In this document: piece by piece, positions 53,397 through 62,634 of the stretch
Layout: the number at the start of each line of letters is the position of its first letter
Numbering within the stretch: position 1 is the stretch's first letter
Assembly: GCA_032127875.1 (NCBI GenBank)
Contig: JAQBHI010000177.1
Location: 1-64,000 of the forward strand
Direction of reading: 5' to 3'
Source: CADEEV01 sp032127875
GTDB taxonomy: Bacteria > Acidobacteriota > Vicinamibacteria > Fen-336
Length of the DNA: 64,000 bases
Program-made: the position numbers and the translations under genes
Notes under the pieces: model-generated
Databases searched by the model: none
Seen by the model: only the letters and a program-made list of their open reading frames with translations
What the model was told of the DNA's origin: nothing

Positions 53397-54766
53397 CGTG
53401 CCAGGCGCAGCAGGACGGCATCTCCCCATTCGATCACGGTCTGAAAACGGGCCAGGACTTCGATCTCACCGCGGCGGTCTTTGTCCACTAACAGCAGCCC
53501 CGAGTTAGAGTCGGCCTGGGCCAGGGCGCCGGCCGCGTCGTACTGCGTCGCATCGAGCGGGCGCTCGGCATAGTAGAGCAGGGGATTTGCCACCCCCCAG
53601 TAGCGGGTGCCCAGATAGGGGATCGCCTGGCCAGCGGGCGCCGCATCCCGAAGCGCGCCCGCCGCGCGCTTGAGCGGGTCGTTGCCCGGATGCGCCAGCA
53701 GGTCCGGCTTCGTCCAGAACGCGACGGCGGCCAGAGCGAGCACGCCCGGCGCCGCACGCCTCAGCCAGGGCGTGAAGCGCGGAAGCGCGTGGCTCGACCA
53801 GAGCGCGGCGACCAACGCCATGGCGGGCAGCGTCGGGAAGAGGTAACGCGGCGACTGCGCGCTCGAGAAACTGTAGAGGGCGATGGGTGCGAGGATCCAG
53901 GCCACGAGCAGGCGTTCTGCGAGGCCTCGGGTACGCCACAGTAGCGGGATGCCCGCTAACGCCGGGAGAACGACGGGCTGGAAGGAGCCGAGCAGGGCCA
54001 TTGGATACCCCGTCAGGACACGCGCCAGGCTGAAGCCGGCGCTGGTGCGCGAAGCGATCTCCCCGACATAGTGCTCGCGCAGCGCGAAAACGCCATGGAC
54101 CAGATACTGGTGCAGCGGCCACGTCAGGCCGATCCCCAACCCGCCGAGGACGCCCACCAAGAGCCACGGCTGCTTCACCAGCCGTCGAGCCCCGGAGTCG
54201 AACACGCAGGCGCTCGCCAACACCAACAGGGGGAGCAAGCCCAGGACGCTTTTCGTCAGCAGCGCAGCCCCCAGTGGGATGGCGAAGAATCCCAGCAGGC
54301 GGGGTCGCCGCTCGCCCTCGGTGAGGAGCACAAATGCGACGACGACCCAGAACGTCAGAGCGACGTCCAGCATGCAGCGTCGGGCGTGGTTGCAGAAGAA
54401 CGGAGCGATGGCCAGCAGCGCGGCTGCCGTGCCCGCGACTTCTTCCCCCGCGAGGCGGCGCCCAAGCCAGAACACGCCGCACAGCGTGCCCAGCGCCATC
54501 AGCGCAGAGGGCAGGCGCGCCGCGAAGTCGTTCTCGCCGAACACGGAGAAAGAGGCCGCCAGGATTGCGATCTGAAGCGGAGGGTTCTGGAACGTCGGAT
54601 GAGCGTTCCATGTGACGGTGGAGAGGTCTCCGGAGCGGGCCATCTCGACCCCCTTCCTCGCATAGAAGCAGTCGTCCAGCGAGGGCAGGCTGAGCCCAGG
54701 ATTCGCAGTGAAAAGCAGCGCGGCCGCGGCCAGCAGCAGCAGCCACTGGCGCCGGAGGGCTCTCAC
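53393..54766 (-). CDS. ArnT/PMT-family membrane glycosyltransferase
   Basis: GTG 54766 gives 457 aa with about eleven membrane spans. The GT-C signature loop reads LPSLDDCFYARKGVEMARSG (Asp-Asp pair), followed by TFQNPPLQIA and a FAARLPSALMALGT block, all typical of the PMT_2/ArnT group. These enzymes transfer a sugar from polyprenyl phosphate to lipid A, protein or other envelope lipid. A TATAGT box 7 bases before the GTG overlaps the stop codon of the upstream hydrolase gene. Confidence 0.78.
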   Translation of the reverse strand: MRALRRQWLLLLAAAALLFTANPGLSLPSLDDCFYARKGVEMARSGDLSTVTWNAHPTFQNPPLQIAILAASFSVFGENDFAARLPSALMALGTLCGVFWLGRRLAGEEVAGTAAALLAIAPFFCNHARRCMLDVALTFWVVVAFVLLTEGERRPRLLGFFAIPLGAALLTKSVLGLLPLLVLASACVFDSGARRLVKQPWLLVGVLGGLGIGLTWPLHQYLVHGVFALREHYVGEIASRTSAGFSLARVLTGYPMALLGSFQPVVLPALAGIPLLWRTRGLAERLLVAWILAPIALYSFSSAQSPRYLFPTLPAMALVAALWSSHALPRFTPWLRRAAPGVLALAAVAFWTKPDLLAHPGNDPLKRAAGALRDAAPAGQAIPYLGTRYWGVANPLLYYAERPLDATQYDAAGALAQADSNSGLLLVDKDRRGEIEVLARFQTVIEWGDAVLLRLAR

Positions 54767-54773
54767 GCCCGCG

Positions 54774-54779
54774 ACTATA
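54774..54779 (-). promoter_or_regulatory. -10 box before the ArnT-like gene
   Basis: TATAGT on the minus strand is 7 bases from GTG 54766 and lies over the TAG of the upstream alpha/beta hydrolase gene. Confidence 0.4.
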
Positions 54780-55662
54780 GGCGACTTCCGTCCAGGAAGC
54801 CCAGCACCGTGGCCCAGTAATCGGGGCGCAGCGGCGCGCCGGCGTGATCGACACCCGCGGCTATCCACAACTTCTTCGGCCCCGGATGCGCGTCGTAGAC
54901 GCGCCGCACGACGGCCTCCGGCATGCGCGGATCGTTGCCGTCGACGATGGCGAGCAGCGGCGCCTTCACGCGGCGCGCGGCCGCAACAGCGTCCACCTCA
55001 TCGGCATCGAAGCCGGCCCGCCATTCGGCGATGGCCACGGCGATCGGGATGAGCGGCACCCAGGCGGGGAGGCCGAAGCGCAGGCGCGCGTGATGCTTCA
55101 CGGTGCCGCGATAGGAGTCGAAGGGCGCCTCGGCGATCACCACCCGCACGTCATCACGATCGGCGGCGGCGCGGATCACGGCGACGGCGCCCATCGAAAC
55201 GCCGCTCAGGATGAATCCCGCGCTCGCAAGGCCGCGTTCCTTCAACAGCGCCATCGCCGAGCGCACGTCTTCGCGTTCACGCCCGCCGAGCGTCGTGTAG
55301 CGGCCTTCACTTCCGCCGTGGGCGCGCAGGTCGAGCAGCAGCACGCTGTGGCCTCGCCGCCCGTAGGCGTCGCCGGCCCCCGTGAGGCTCTCGAGCGAAT
55401 CGGCGAGGCCGTGAACGGCGACCACCGCCGCGCGTTCCGGACGCCCAGGCCGAAGCCACGCTCGCAGCCGAAGGCCTTCGGCGACGGGGTGAACCTCCTC
55501 GTAGCCCCATGGTGCCGGGTCAGTGGCTTGGCGGTGGCTTTCGATCAGGATCTGCGAGAACGAGCAGGGGATCGCCAGGAAGAGCGCAAGCGAGTAGAAG
55601 GCCGCCCGCGCCAGGATCCGCCCCCGCCGGGTCTGTGGGCCCCGCCAAAGAGTCAGCGCCAT
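54775..55662 (-). CDS. Alpha/beta hydrolase with N-terminal membrane anchor
   Basis: This 295-aa protein has a hydrophobic N-terminal segment (about 17-36) that may be a signal anchor. The alpha/beta-hydrolase domain has VVAVHGLADS (oxyanion region), GVSMGA (nucleophile elbow GxSxG), DGNDPRMPE (acid) and VDHAG (catalytic His). All triad residues are therefore present. Substrate unknown; the closest resemblance is to membrane-anchored BAAT/YqiA-like serine esterases. It is divergent from the GntR gene. Confidence 0.82.
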   Translation of the reverse strand: MALTLWRGPQTRRGRILARAAFYSLALFLAIPCSFSQILIESHRQATDPAPWGYEEVHPVAEGLRLRAWLRPGRPERAAVVAVHGLADSLESLTGAGDAYGRRGHSVLLLDLRAHGGSEGRYTTLGGREREDVRSAMALLKERGLASAGFILSGVSMGAVAVIRAAADRDDVRVVIAEAPFDSYRGTVKHHARLRFGLPAWVPLIPIAVAIAEWRAGFDADEVDAVAAARRVKAPLLAIVDGNDPRMPEAVVRRVYDAHPGPKKLWIAAGVDHAGAPLRPDYWATVLGFLDGSRL

Positions 55663-55666
55663 GGCT

Positions 55667-55673
55667 CATAATG
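55667..55673. promoter_or_regulatory. Overlapping divergent -10 boxes between hydrolase and GntR genes
   Basis: CATAAT on the plus strand (55667-55672) is 11 bases before the GntR ATG (55684). On the minus strand CATTAT (55673-55668) is 5 bases before the hydrolase ATG (55662). The 21-base intergenic gap forces both promoters to overlap, so the regulator may control both. Confidence 0.35.
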
Positions 55674-55683
55674 TGCCCAAACC

Positions 55684-56613
55684 ATGGACATCGTGCTGAG
55701 TCGCCGCGGCGGTGGGCCGCTGCGCGATCAGCTCAAGGCTCAGATCGAGCTCAAGATCCTGGGCGGTGAGATCCAGGCCGGGGAGCGCCTGCCCAGCGTG
55801 CGCGCGCTCGCTCGCCGGCTGAAGGTTCATCCCAACACCGTCTCGGCGGCCTACCAATCTCTCGAGGAAGCCGGCCATCTGCAGCTGCGCTCGGGCTCGG
55901 GCGTCTTCGTGCGGCCTAGCGGCCCGCGTTTGCCGCAAGAAGCGCGAGATCTTGATGAGATGATGCGGCTCGCCCTGATGATGGCGCTCCGAAAGGGCTA
56001 CTCCGGGGCCCAGGTGCGTGGCGCCGTCCAGCGCTGGCTTGCGGCGGCGCCGCCCGATCGGATCGTGGTCGTGGATCCCTCCCGCGAGATGGCCGACTTG
56101 ATGGTCCGGGAGATCGGCGAATCCCTCAAGCGCCCCGCGTCCTCCGCGGCGATCGATGATCTCGAGCGTCATCCCGGCCTGGTCTCGGGAGCGCTGGCGG
56201 CGGCCTTGCCGTACCACGTGGAGACCGTGCGGCGCCTGGTACCCGGCGCCGCGATCTTCCGGCTCACGCTCGAGGTGTCTCCCGAAGACCGGGCCGCGGT
56301 GATAGCCCTGCCATCGGGGGCGATCGTGCTGGTGGTGTCCCACTCGCCGACGGTTCTGCCGTTCGCCTCGGTGCTGATCCGCAGCCTGCGCGGCGACGAC
56401 GTGCTCGTCGAGGCCCGGCCGCTCGCGGCGCGAGCCGAGTGGCAGCGCCTGCTGCGTGCCGCGGACGCCGTCTTCGCCGACGTGCTCGCCTATCCGGAGG
56501 TCCGGCGCGGGCAGCCAAGGCGCGTACGCGAGGTGCGCTTCATTCCGAAGCCTGTTCTCGCCAGAATGGCGGACGCGATGACGGTAGTGGTAGCAAGGAG
56601 CAGCGTCGAATGA
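55684..56613 (+). CDS. GntR-family transcriptional regulator (YtrA-like N-terminus, novel C-terminal domain)
   Basis: This 309-aa protein has a winged helix-turn-helix (about 1-75: LRDQLKAQIELKILGGE, RLPSVRALARRLKVHPNTV and the wing LQLRSGSGVFV). The remaining 230 residues hold a Rossmann-like effector domain with DRIVVVDPSREMADLM and IVLVVSHSP blocks. It is not an aminotransferase (MocR) type because it is too short. It may sense a small molecule. The ATG lies 21 bases from the divergent hydrolase, and it is convergent with the GNAT gene by 3 bases. Confidence 0.82.
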   Translation: MDIVLSRRGGGPLRDQLKAQIELKILGGEIQAGERLPSVRALARRLKVHPNTVSAAYQSLEEAGHLQLRSGSGVFVRPSGPRLPQEARDLDEMMRLALMMALRKGYSGAQVRGAVQRWLAAAPPDRIVVVDPSREMADLMVREIGESLKRPASSAAIDDLERHPGLVSGALAAALPYHVETVRRLVPGAAIFRLTLEVSPEDRAAVIALPSGAIVLVVSHSPTVLPFASVLIRSLRGDDVLVEARPLAARAEWQRLLRAADAVFADVLAYPEVRRGQPRRVREVRFIPKPVLARMADAMTVVVARSSVE

Positions 56614-56616
56614 ATT

Positions 56617-57171
56617 TCAGGAGCGTCGGGGAGGGCGGTCATCATCGCCGGCGCGCCGCACCGAGGTTGCGAGCGCGAACAACTTGATCTCCGCAGCGCC
56701 CTCGGACAAGCGAGCCATGCGCTCGAAGGAAAAGCCCAGCTTCACCAGAAGACCGATCGAGGCGGGGTTGTCCGGGGAGGTGATTGCGACGATACGCTTC
56801 AGGCCAAGGCCGTCTCGCGCCTGGGCCAGCACCGCCGAAGCGGACTCGAAGGCATAGCCTCTCGACCAGAAGCGCTTCAGGAAGGCGAAGCCGAGGTCCG
56901 CGTCCGGAAGGGACTCCCTCTTCAGCAGGCCGCAGATCCCGATCGGCTCGCGTATCTGCTTCAATGTCACGCGATACAGCCCAAAACCAAAGCGCTCGTA
57001 ACTGGCCACCGGCCCCGCCAGGATGTACCGGTCCGCATCCGCCCGGGTCCTCACCCCTTTGTCTCCGATATTCAGGACGAAGGGCGGCTCGTTCAACAGC
57101 TCGAGGACGAAGGCGCTGTCATCGACGCTGAGCCTTTCGAGCGACAGCCGCTTGGTTTCGAGCACGAGCAT
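56617..57171 (-). CDS. GNAT acetyltransferase (RimJ/RimL-like)
   Basis: This 184-aa protein follows the RimJ/RimL pattern: LETKRLSLERLSVDD at the N-terminus, an IGICGLLKRESLPDADLGFAF core, FWSRGYAFESA (acetyl-CoA binding region) and LKRIVAITSPDNPASIGLLVKLGF near the end. It would acetylate an amino group of a protein or small metabolite. A short frame (57173-57322) ends one base before its ATG. Confidence 0.87.
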   Translation of the reverse strand: MLVLETKRLSLERLSVDDSAFVLELLNEPPFVLNIGDKGVRTRADADRYILAGPVASYERFGFGLYRVTLKQIREPIGICGLLKRESLPDADLGFAFLKRFWSRGYAFESASAVLAQARDGLGLKRIVAITSPDNPASIGLLVKLGFSFERMARLSEGAAEIKLFALATSVRRAGDDDRPPRRS

Positions 57172-57172
57172 C

Positions 57173-57322
57173 CTATGCCGATCTGCGGCCCACGAAGATC
57201 CGCTTCACAGCTCCACCTTCAGCTTCTACCAGGCGGGCGAGGCTCACCTCGAACGGCAGCCCAGAGGCGGCCGACGGTAGAAGAGAGCATGGCTTTGCGG
57301 CGAGGCTAATCCGCGGGACCAC
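57173..57322 (-). CDS. Short frame abutting the GNAT gene, possible gene remnant
   Basis: A 49-aa frame from GTG 57322 stops one base before the GNAT ATG. The last 30 residues (LPFEVSLARLVEAEGG, then VKRIFVGRRSA) look protein-like, as if they were the C-terminus of a longer gene whose 5' part is missing. Third-position G+C is only moderate, so it may be chance. Confidence 0.2.
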   Translation of the reverse strand: MVPRISLAAKPCSLLPSAASGLPFEVSLARLVEAEGGAVKRIFVGRRSA

Positions 57323-57399
57323 GGCCGGTCAAACGAGTCGAGAGCGGAGGGCCGACTTTCGGTTGTACACTCGGCCTTCCCAGCAAGCTCGGAGGATCC

Positions 57400-60300
57400 A
57401 TGGGGATGAACCCCACTGCCATGCACCGTGCCGTCGTCGTCGTGTTGAGCCTGAGCCTCGCGCCTGCCGTTCGCGCCGGGATCGATCCGGACACCCTGGC
57501 CGGCCTGAAGGCGCGCTCGATCGGCCCCGCGGGCATGAGCGGGCGCATCGCCGCGATCGACGCCTCGGTCTCGAACCCGGACCTGGTCTGGGCCGGCGCC
57601 GCCACGGGAGGCGTGTGGAAATCCACGAACGGGGCCCTGAGCTTCTCACCGATGTTCGACGATCAGCCGGTGCACGCAATCGGTGCGGTGGCCATCTATC
57701 AGGCGAACCCGGACATCGTCTGGGTGGGCACCGGCGAAGGCAACACCCGGAACAGCGTGTCGGTGGGCAACGGCATCTACCGGACGATCGACGGCGGCAA
57801 GAGCTGGTCTCACGTCGGGCTGGAGAATACAGAGCGCATCTACCGGATCGTGCTACATCCTTCGAATTCCGACACGGCGTGGGTGTGCGCCCCGGGCCAG
57901 GAGTGGGGAGAAAACGCCGAGCGCGGCGTCTTCAAGACCGAGGATGGCGGCAGGAAGTGGACGAAGATCCTCTACGTCGACGAGAAGACAGGCTGCGGCG
58001 ACCTGGTCCTCGACCCGAAGAACCCCGGCAAGTTGTTCGCGTCGATGTGGCAGTTCCGGCGCTGGCCGTGGTTCTTCAAGTCGGGCGGGCCGGGTTCGAG
58101 CCTCCACGTCACGTACGACGGCGGCGCGAGCTGGAAGAAGCTCCAGGAGGAAGACGGCCTGCCCGAGGGCGAGTTGGGGCGCATCGGCCTTGCGATCGCA
58201 GCCTCGGACCCGCAGATCGTCTACGCCCTCGTGGAGGCCGAGAAGAGCGCCATGTTGCGCTCGACCGATGGCGGCCGCACTTTCAAGACCATGAACGACC
58301 GGCCCAACGTCAACCCCCGGCCCTTCTACTTCTGCGATCTGCGCGTGGACCCGCAGACGCCCAACCGCGTCTACAACCTCGAGTACAACCCGCGCGTCTC
58401 CGAGGACGGCGGCAAGACCTGGGCCGTGCTGCCGGGCGCGACCTGGGCGCTGATCCACGGCGACCATCACGCGATGTGGATCGATCCGAACGAACCGGCC
58501 CACATCTACGTCGGCAGCGACGGCGGCATCGCCGAAAGCCGCGACCGCGGCAAGAGCTTCCGCTTCGTCTCGAGCGTGCCGCTCGCGCAGTACTACCACG
58601 TCGCCGTCGACGACGATCGTCCGTATCACGTGTACGGCGGCCTCCAGGACAACGGCTCCTGGCGCGGCCCCTCCCAGGTCTACCAGAGTGGTGGGATCCG
58701 CAACCATCACTTCGAGGTGGTGGGCGACGGTGACGGCTTCGAGACGCTGCCCGACCCCCGCGACTCCTCGCGCGGCTACTCGCTCTGGCAAGGTGGCTTC
58801 CTGATGCGCTGGAACCTCGTGACCGGCGAACAGAAACTGGTGAAGCCGGCGCCTCCCGAAGGCACGCGGCTGCGCTTCAACTGGAACGCCGGCATGGCGA
58901 TCGATCCTTTCGATCCAGACACGGTGCTTCTCGGCAGCCAGTTCCTGCACCGCTCGAAGGACCGTGGCGAGACCTGGGAGATCGCGAGCCCCGACCTGAC
59001 CTCGAACAACCCCGAGTGGCAGAAGCAGGACCGAAGCGGCGGTCTGACCCCCGACGTGAGCGGCGCCGAGAATTTCACGACCATCATCGCGATCGCTCCC
59101 AGCCCGCTCGAGAAGGGGCTGCTCTGGGTCGGTACCGACGATGGCCGCGTGCAGTTGACTCGCGACGCCGGCCAGACCTGGACTTCGGTCGAGAAGAACA
59201 TTCCCGGCGCTCCGGCGAACACTTGGGTGCCGGAGATCCGCCCGTCACGCTTCGATGCCGGCACGGCTTTCATCCTGCTCGACAACCACCGGCGCTCCGA
59301 CTGGACCCCCTACGTGTACAGGACCACGGACTACGGCAAGACCTGGAAGAGCCTCGCGACGAACGAACTGCGCGGCTACAGCCTCACGCTCGAGCAGGAC
59401 GTCGTGAAGAAGGACCTGCTGTTCCTCGGCACCGAGTTCGGCCTGTACGTTTCCTGGGACGGCGGCGCTTCCTGGAGTCACCTGAAGAAGACCGTGCCCA
59501 CCGCGTCCGTGATGGACCTTCGGGTCCATCCGCGAGACCACGACCTGGTGATCGCCACCCATGGCCGCGCCCTCTACATCCTCGATGACATCCGCCCGCT
59601 GCGTGCGATGACGGCCGAGGCGCTGGCCGAGCCGCTGCACTTCTACGATGTCGCCGATGCGCAAGGCTATTGGAGCAGGCCCGAGGAGGGCGGTTTCGGA
59701 TTCGGAGCCGGCGAATTCCGAGGCGAGAACCGGCCCTATGGAGCGATCCTCACCTACTCGATGAACCTGCCGGGGCTGCCTGTCCAGGACGACGACAAGG
59801 AGCGCGCTCGCAAGGAAAAGGAACGGGCCGACAAGCGCCGCGCCGCCGCCGCCGAAAAGGGCGAGAAGAAAGAAGAGAAGAAGGCCAAGGACGAGGACAA
59901 GGGACCGAAGGTCGAGATCGCCGTGAAGGACGCCTCGGGCAAGCTGATCCGGAACTTCAAGGCGCCGGCGCGTCTGGGGGTCAACCGGGCCGCTTGGGAC
60001 CTCACGCGCGATGACTTCAAGGAGCTGCCGCGGGCCGAAGACGACCCGCGTGAGGAGAACGAGAATCCGTCCGGACCCGAAGTTCCGCCCGGCATTTACA
60101 CGATCTCGATGAAGTACGCGGGGCACGAAGCCAGTCAGCTCGTCACGGTGCGGCCCGACCCGCGCTCGAAGAACACGCCGGCCGACTGGGCGGCGCGCTA
60201 CCAGGCGATCCTGGAGGCGGGCGCTCTTTCCGACGGCGTCGCGGATGCGGTCGCGCGTCTGCGCCGGACGAAACAGGACATTGAAGCCGTTCAGGAGCGG

Positions 60301-60675
60301 GTGCGCCGTGCGGCCGAAGATGCGGGCGAGAAGGATAAGAAGAAGATCGCCGAGCAGCCGCTCGTGAAGAACGGCGACGAACTCGTGCGTGCGCTCGATG
60401 GGCTGGAGAAGCGTCTCTGGCAATCCCCGGAGACCAAGGGCATCGTTCCGGATCTCGACGTCAACTCACGGGTTGGCGAGGCGTACTACTTCCTATCGTC
60501 CTCGATGGACCCGCCAAGCCCCACACAGCGGGAGCTGCTCAAACAGGCGGGTGCCAGGCTCGTGGCCTTCCAGGCCGAGATGGAAAAGGTGTTCGCGACC
60601 GACGTGGCCGCGTACCGTAAGCTCGCCGTGGAGGCGAAGATCGGCCTGCTTCCGGAGCCCGCGTCGAAGCAGTAG
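57400..60675 (+). CDS. Large exported BNR/Asp-box repeat protein (sortilin/VPS10-like beta-propeller)
   Basis: ATG 57400 has GGAGG 5 bases upstream (57391-57395); 1,091 aa with a signal peptide (about 1-26). Many Asp-box motifs of the type S/T-x-D-x-G-x-T/S-W occur, for example TIDGGKSW, TEDGGRKW, SEDGGKTW, SKDRGETW, TRDAGQTW, TTDYGKTW and SWDGGASW. They define a beta-propeller over about 40-740. A Lys/Glu-rich linker (about 800-845) precedes a C-terminal domain of about 240 residues. Such proteins are called glycosyl hydrolase-like but lack identifiable catalytic residues, so binding is the more likely role. Confidence 0.85.
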   Translation: MGMNPTAMHRAVVVVLSLSLAPAVRAGIDPDTLAGLKARSIGPAGMSGRIAAIDASVSNPDLVWAGAATGGVWKSTNGALSFSPMFDDQPVHAIGAVAIYQANPDIVWVGTGEGNTRNSVSVGNGIYRTIDGGKSWSHVGLENTERIYRIVLHPSNSDTAWVCAPGQEWGENAERGVFKTEDGGRKWTKILYVDEKTGCGDLVLDPKNPGKLFASMWQFRRWPWFFKSGGPGSSLHVTYDGGASWKKLQEEDGLPEGELGRIGLAIAASDPQIVYALVEAEKSAMLRSTDGGRTFKTMNDRPNVNPRPFYFCDLRVDPQTPNRVYNLEYNPRVSEDGGKTWAVLPGATWALIHGDHHAMWIDPNEPAHIYVGSDGGIAESRDRGKSFRFVSSVPLAQYYHVAVDDDRPYHVYGGLQDNGSWRGPSQVYQSGGIRNHHFEVVGDGDGFETLPDPRDSSRGYSLWQGGFLMRWNLVTGEQKLVKPAPPEGTRLRFNWNAGMAIDPFDPDTVLLGSQFLHRSKDRGETWEIASPDLTSNNPEWQKQDRSGGLTPDVSGAENFTTIIAIAPSPLEKGLLWVGTDDGRVQLTRDAGQTWTSVEKNIPGAPANTWVPEIRPSRFDAGTAFILLDNHRRSDWTPYVYRTTDYGKTWKSLATNELRGYSLTLEQDVVKKDLLFLGTEFGLYVSWDGGASWSHLKKTVPTASVMDLRVHPRDHDLVIATHGRALYILDDIRPLRAMTAEALAEPLHFYDVADAQGYWSRPEEGGFGFGAGEFRGENRPYGAILTYSMNLPGLPVQDDDKERARKEKERADKRRAAAAEKGEKKEEKKAKDEDKGPKVEIAVKDASGKLIRNFKAPARLGVNRAAWDLTRDDFKELPRAEDDPREENENPSGPEVPPGIYTISMKYAGHEASQLVTVRPDPRSKNTPADWAARYQAILEAGALSDGVADAVARLRRTKQDIEAVQERVRRAAEDAGEKDKKKIAEQPLVKNGDELVRALDGLEKRLWQSPETKGIVPDLDVNSRVGEAYYFLSSSMDPPSPTQRELLKQAGARLVAFQAEMEKVFATDVAAYRKLAVEAKIGLLPEPASKQ

Positions 60676-60678
60676 AGT
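60673..60678 (+). promoter_or_regulatory. -10 box before the ArsR-family gene
   Basis: TAGAGT overlaps the stop of the BNR gene and lies 6 bases before GTG 60685. Confidence 0.35.
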
Positions 60679-60684
60679 TCGGGT

Positions 60685-61047
60685 GTGAAGGCCAAGCCGC
60701 GAGCTTCCCGCCGACGCGCTGCCGATCACAGCCACGGCGCTCGCGTCCCGCGCTATGGGACCGAAGCGCTCGAGCGCGCCGGGCGGCTCTTCAAGAGCCT
60801 CGGCGATTCGGAGCGGCTGCAGATCCTGGAACTGCTGGCAGCGGGGGAGTCGTGCGTGTCGGAGATCGCGGAATCGACGCGCGCCGAGCTCTCGACCGTC
60901 TCTCAGCGGTTGCGACTGCTGCGCACCGAGGGGCTCGTGCATCGCCGCCGCGAAGGCAAGCATATCTTCTACTCGCTCTCCGACCGCCACGTCGCCGGCC
61001 TGATCCAGAACGCCCTCGAGCACATTAGTGAAAGAACGGGGGAGTAA
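60685..61047 (+). CDS. ArsR-family transcriptional regulator
   Basis: GTG 60685 gives 120 aa with a winged helix-turn-helix: LFKSLGDSERLQILELL, CVSEIAEST, then LSTVSQRLRLLRTEGLV and a RREGKHIFYSL wing. There is one Cys (in GESCVSEIAE) where ArsR/SmtB sensors have the CVC-type metal box, so only part of that metal site is present. No metal-transport gene is adjacent. Target unknown. Confidence 0.85.
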   Translation: MKAKPRASRRRAADHSHGARVPRYGTEALERAGRLFKSLGDSERLQILELLAAGESCVSEIAESTRAELSTVSQRLRLLRTEGLVHRRREGKHIFYSLSDRHVAGLIQNALEHISERTGE

Positions 61048-61134
61048 CGGCAAAGCGCACCTTCGCGCGCCCTAGCTACGGGTTGCGCTCCCACGGGCCG
61101 TACATCGCGAAGCCAAGCCCCGCGCTCACGGAAG

Positions 61135-61163
61135 TTGACAACGGTGCGGCTGCCCGGGACGAT
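61135..61163 (+). promoter_or_regulatory. Promoter before the M24 peptidase
   Basis: TTGACA (61135-61140), a 17-base spacer and a weak GACGAT (61158-61163) are followed by 6 bases and ATG 61170. This fixes the start at 61170 in preference to upstream in-frame codons. Confidence 0.45.
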
Positions 61164-61169
61164 CGGGCG

Positions 61170-62498
61170 ATGTCGACAAGGCTCTACCGGCGGCATCGCC
61201 TCGCCCTCATGCAGCGGTTGCCCGACGGGCTGATCGTTCTCGGGGCGGCGCCCGAGCGGTTTCGCAACGGTGACGTGCACTTCGCCTATCGCCAGTCCTC
61301 CGACCTCCTGTACTTGACCGGTGTCTCCGAACCCGGCTGCCTGCTCCTGCTCGATCCGGCACGCGGCAGCGAGACGCTGTTCGTGCCACGACTCACGCAG
61401 CAGCATGCCGTCTGGCTGGGACACATCCCGAGCGCTCGCGAGGCCCGCATGCGCTTTGGCATCCGCTCCGTGCGCTATCGCGACGAGCTGGCTGCGGTGC
61501 TCCAGGCTCGCGCTCATCGGCTCGTGCATGTCGATGCGTTTGCCGCCCACTTCGTGAAGAGGCTGCGCCCTGGCGTCCGGCTGCAGCGCAGGGAACTGCG
61601 AGTCGCGCTCGACGAGGCGCGCCTCGTGAAGGATGCGGAAGAGCTCGCACTGCTGCGGCGGGCGAGCGCCGCCACGGCAGCGGGCCATCTGGCCGCGATG
61701 CGCTTCGCGCGCGCCGGGCTCTACGAATACCAGGTGCAGGCCGAGCTCGAACGCCACTTCCGGCATGCCGGCGGCACCGATCTCGGTTACACGTCGATCG
61801 TGGCGGCGGGGCGCAGTAGCGCTGTGCTGCACTACCGGACGAACAACGCGCGGCTACGCCGCGGCGAACTGCTGCTGATCGACGCCGGTTCCGAGTACCG
61901 TGGCTACACGGCTGACGTGACACGCACCTTCCCCGTGAGCGGTCGTTTCAGCGCGCGGCAGCGCGACGTCTATTCGATCGTTCTCGAAACGCAGGAGCGC
62001 TGCATCGACTTCGCACGCGCCGGCAATACCAGCGTGGACTTGCAGCGGCTCGCCGAGCGTTGCCTGGCGGAGGGGCTTCGGGATCTCGGGCTGCTGCGCG
62101 GCAGCCTCGACGAGCTGACGCACAGCGAAGCCGTGCGGCTGTTCTTTCCCCACGGCATTGGCCACACGCTGGGCCTCGATGTCCACGATACCCAGGGCAG
62201 CCCAACCCGGCAGCTTCGCAAGACCAAGGCTGCTCGCATCCGCTTCCGCGCGCGCCTCGATCCGGGCTTCGTGATCACGATCGAACCGGGGATCTATTTC
62301 ATCGCGGCGCTGCTCTACGACCGCGCGCTGCGCCGCAGGCATCGCAGCCGGATCGACTTCACGAAGGCCGAGCGCTTTCTCGACTTCGGCGGCGTTCGCA
62401 TCGAGGACGACGTGGTGGTGCGGCGCAAGGGCCCGCCCGAGAACCTGACCCGCGTCCCGAAGAGCCTCGGAGACATCGAGGTGGCGTGCGACGCTTGA
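61170..62498 (+). CDS. Xaa-Pro aminopeptidase (M24B)
   Basis: ATG 61170 gives 442 aa. An N-terminal creatinase/prolidase domain (about 8-145) is followed by a pita-bread M24 domain with the metal ligands in LLLIDAGSEY and GYTADVTRTFPV (two Asp), FPHGIGHTLGLDVHD (His), TIEPGIYF (Glu) and GGVRIEDDVVV (Glu). It removes N-terminal residues before proline in the cytoplasm, aiding peptide use. No signal peptide is visible. Length is normal for PepP. Confidence 0.92.
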   Translation: MSTRLYRRHRLALMQRLPDGLIVLGAAPERFRNGDVHFAYRQSSDLLYLTGVSEPGCLLLLDPARGSETLFVPRLTQQHAVWLGHIPSAREARMRFGIRSVRYRDELAAVLQARAHRLVHVDAFAAHFVKRLRPGVRLQRRELRVALDEARLVKDAEELALLRRASAATAAGHLAAMRFARAGLYEYQVQAELERHFRHAGGTDLGYTSIVAAGRSSAVLHYRTNNARLRRGELLLIDAGSEYRGYTADVTRTFPVSGRFSARQRDVYSIVLETQERCIDFARAGNTSVDLQRLAERCLAEGLRDLGLLRGSLDELTHSEAVRLFFPHGIGHTLGLDVHDTQGSPTRQLRKTKAARIRFRARLDPGFVITIEPGIYFIAALLYDRALRRRHRSRIDFTKAERFLDFGGVRIEDDVVVRRKGPPENLTRVPKSLGDIEVACDA

Positions 62499-62634
62499 GC
62501 AGACTTTGTTGCATCAGGCGCCTCGCCTAGACTCCCGCGCCGAGCCCTTGCCTCGGCCACGCGGTACTTCTAGTAAGCTAACGAACGTGCAAGCCATCTC
62601 GGATCCCACTTCCAGCACTCAGAAGGTGGACCTG

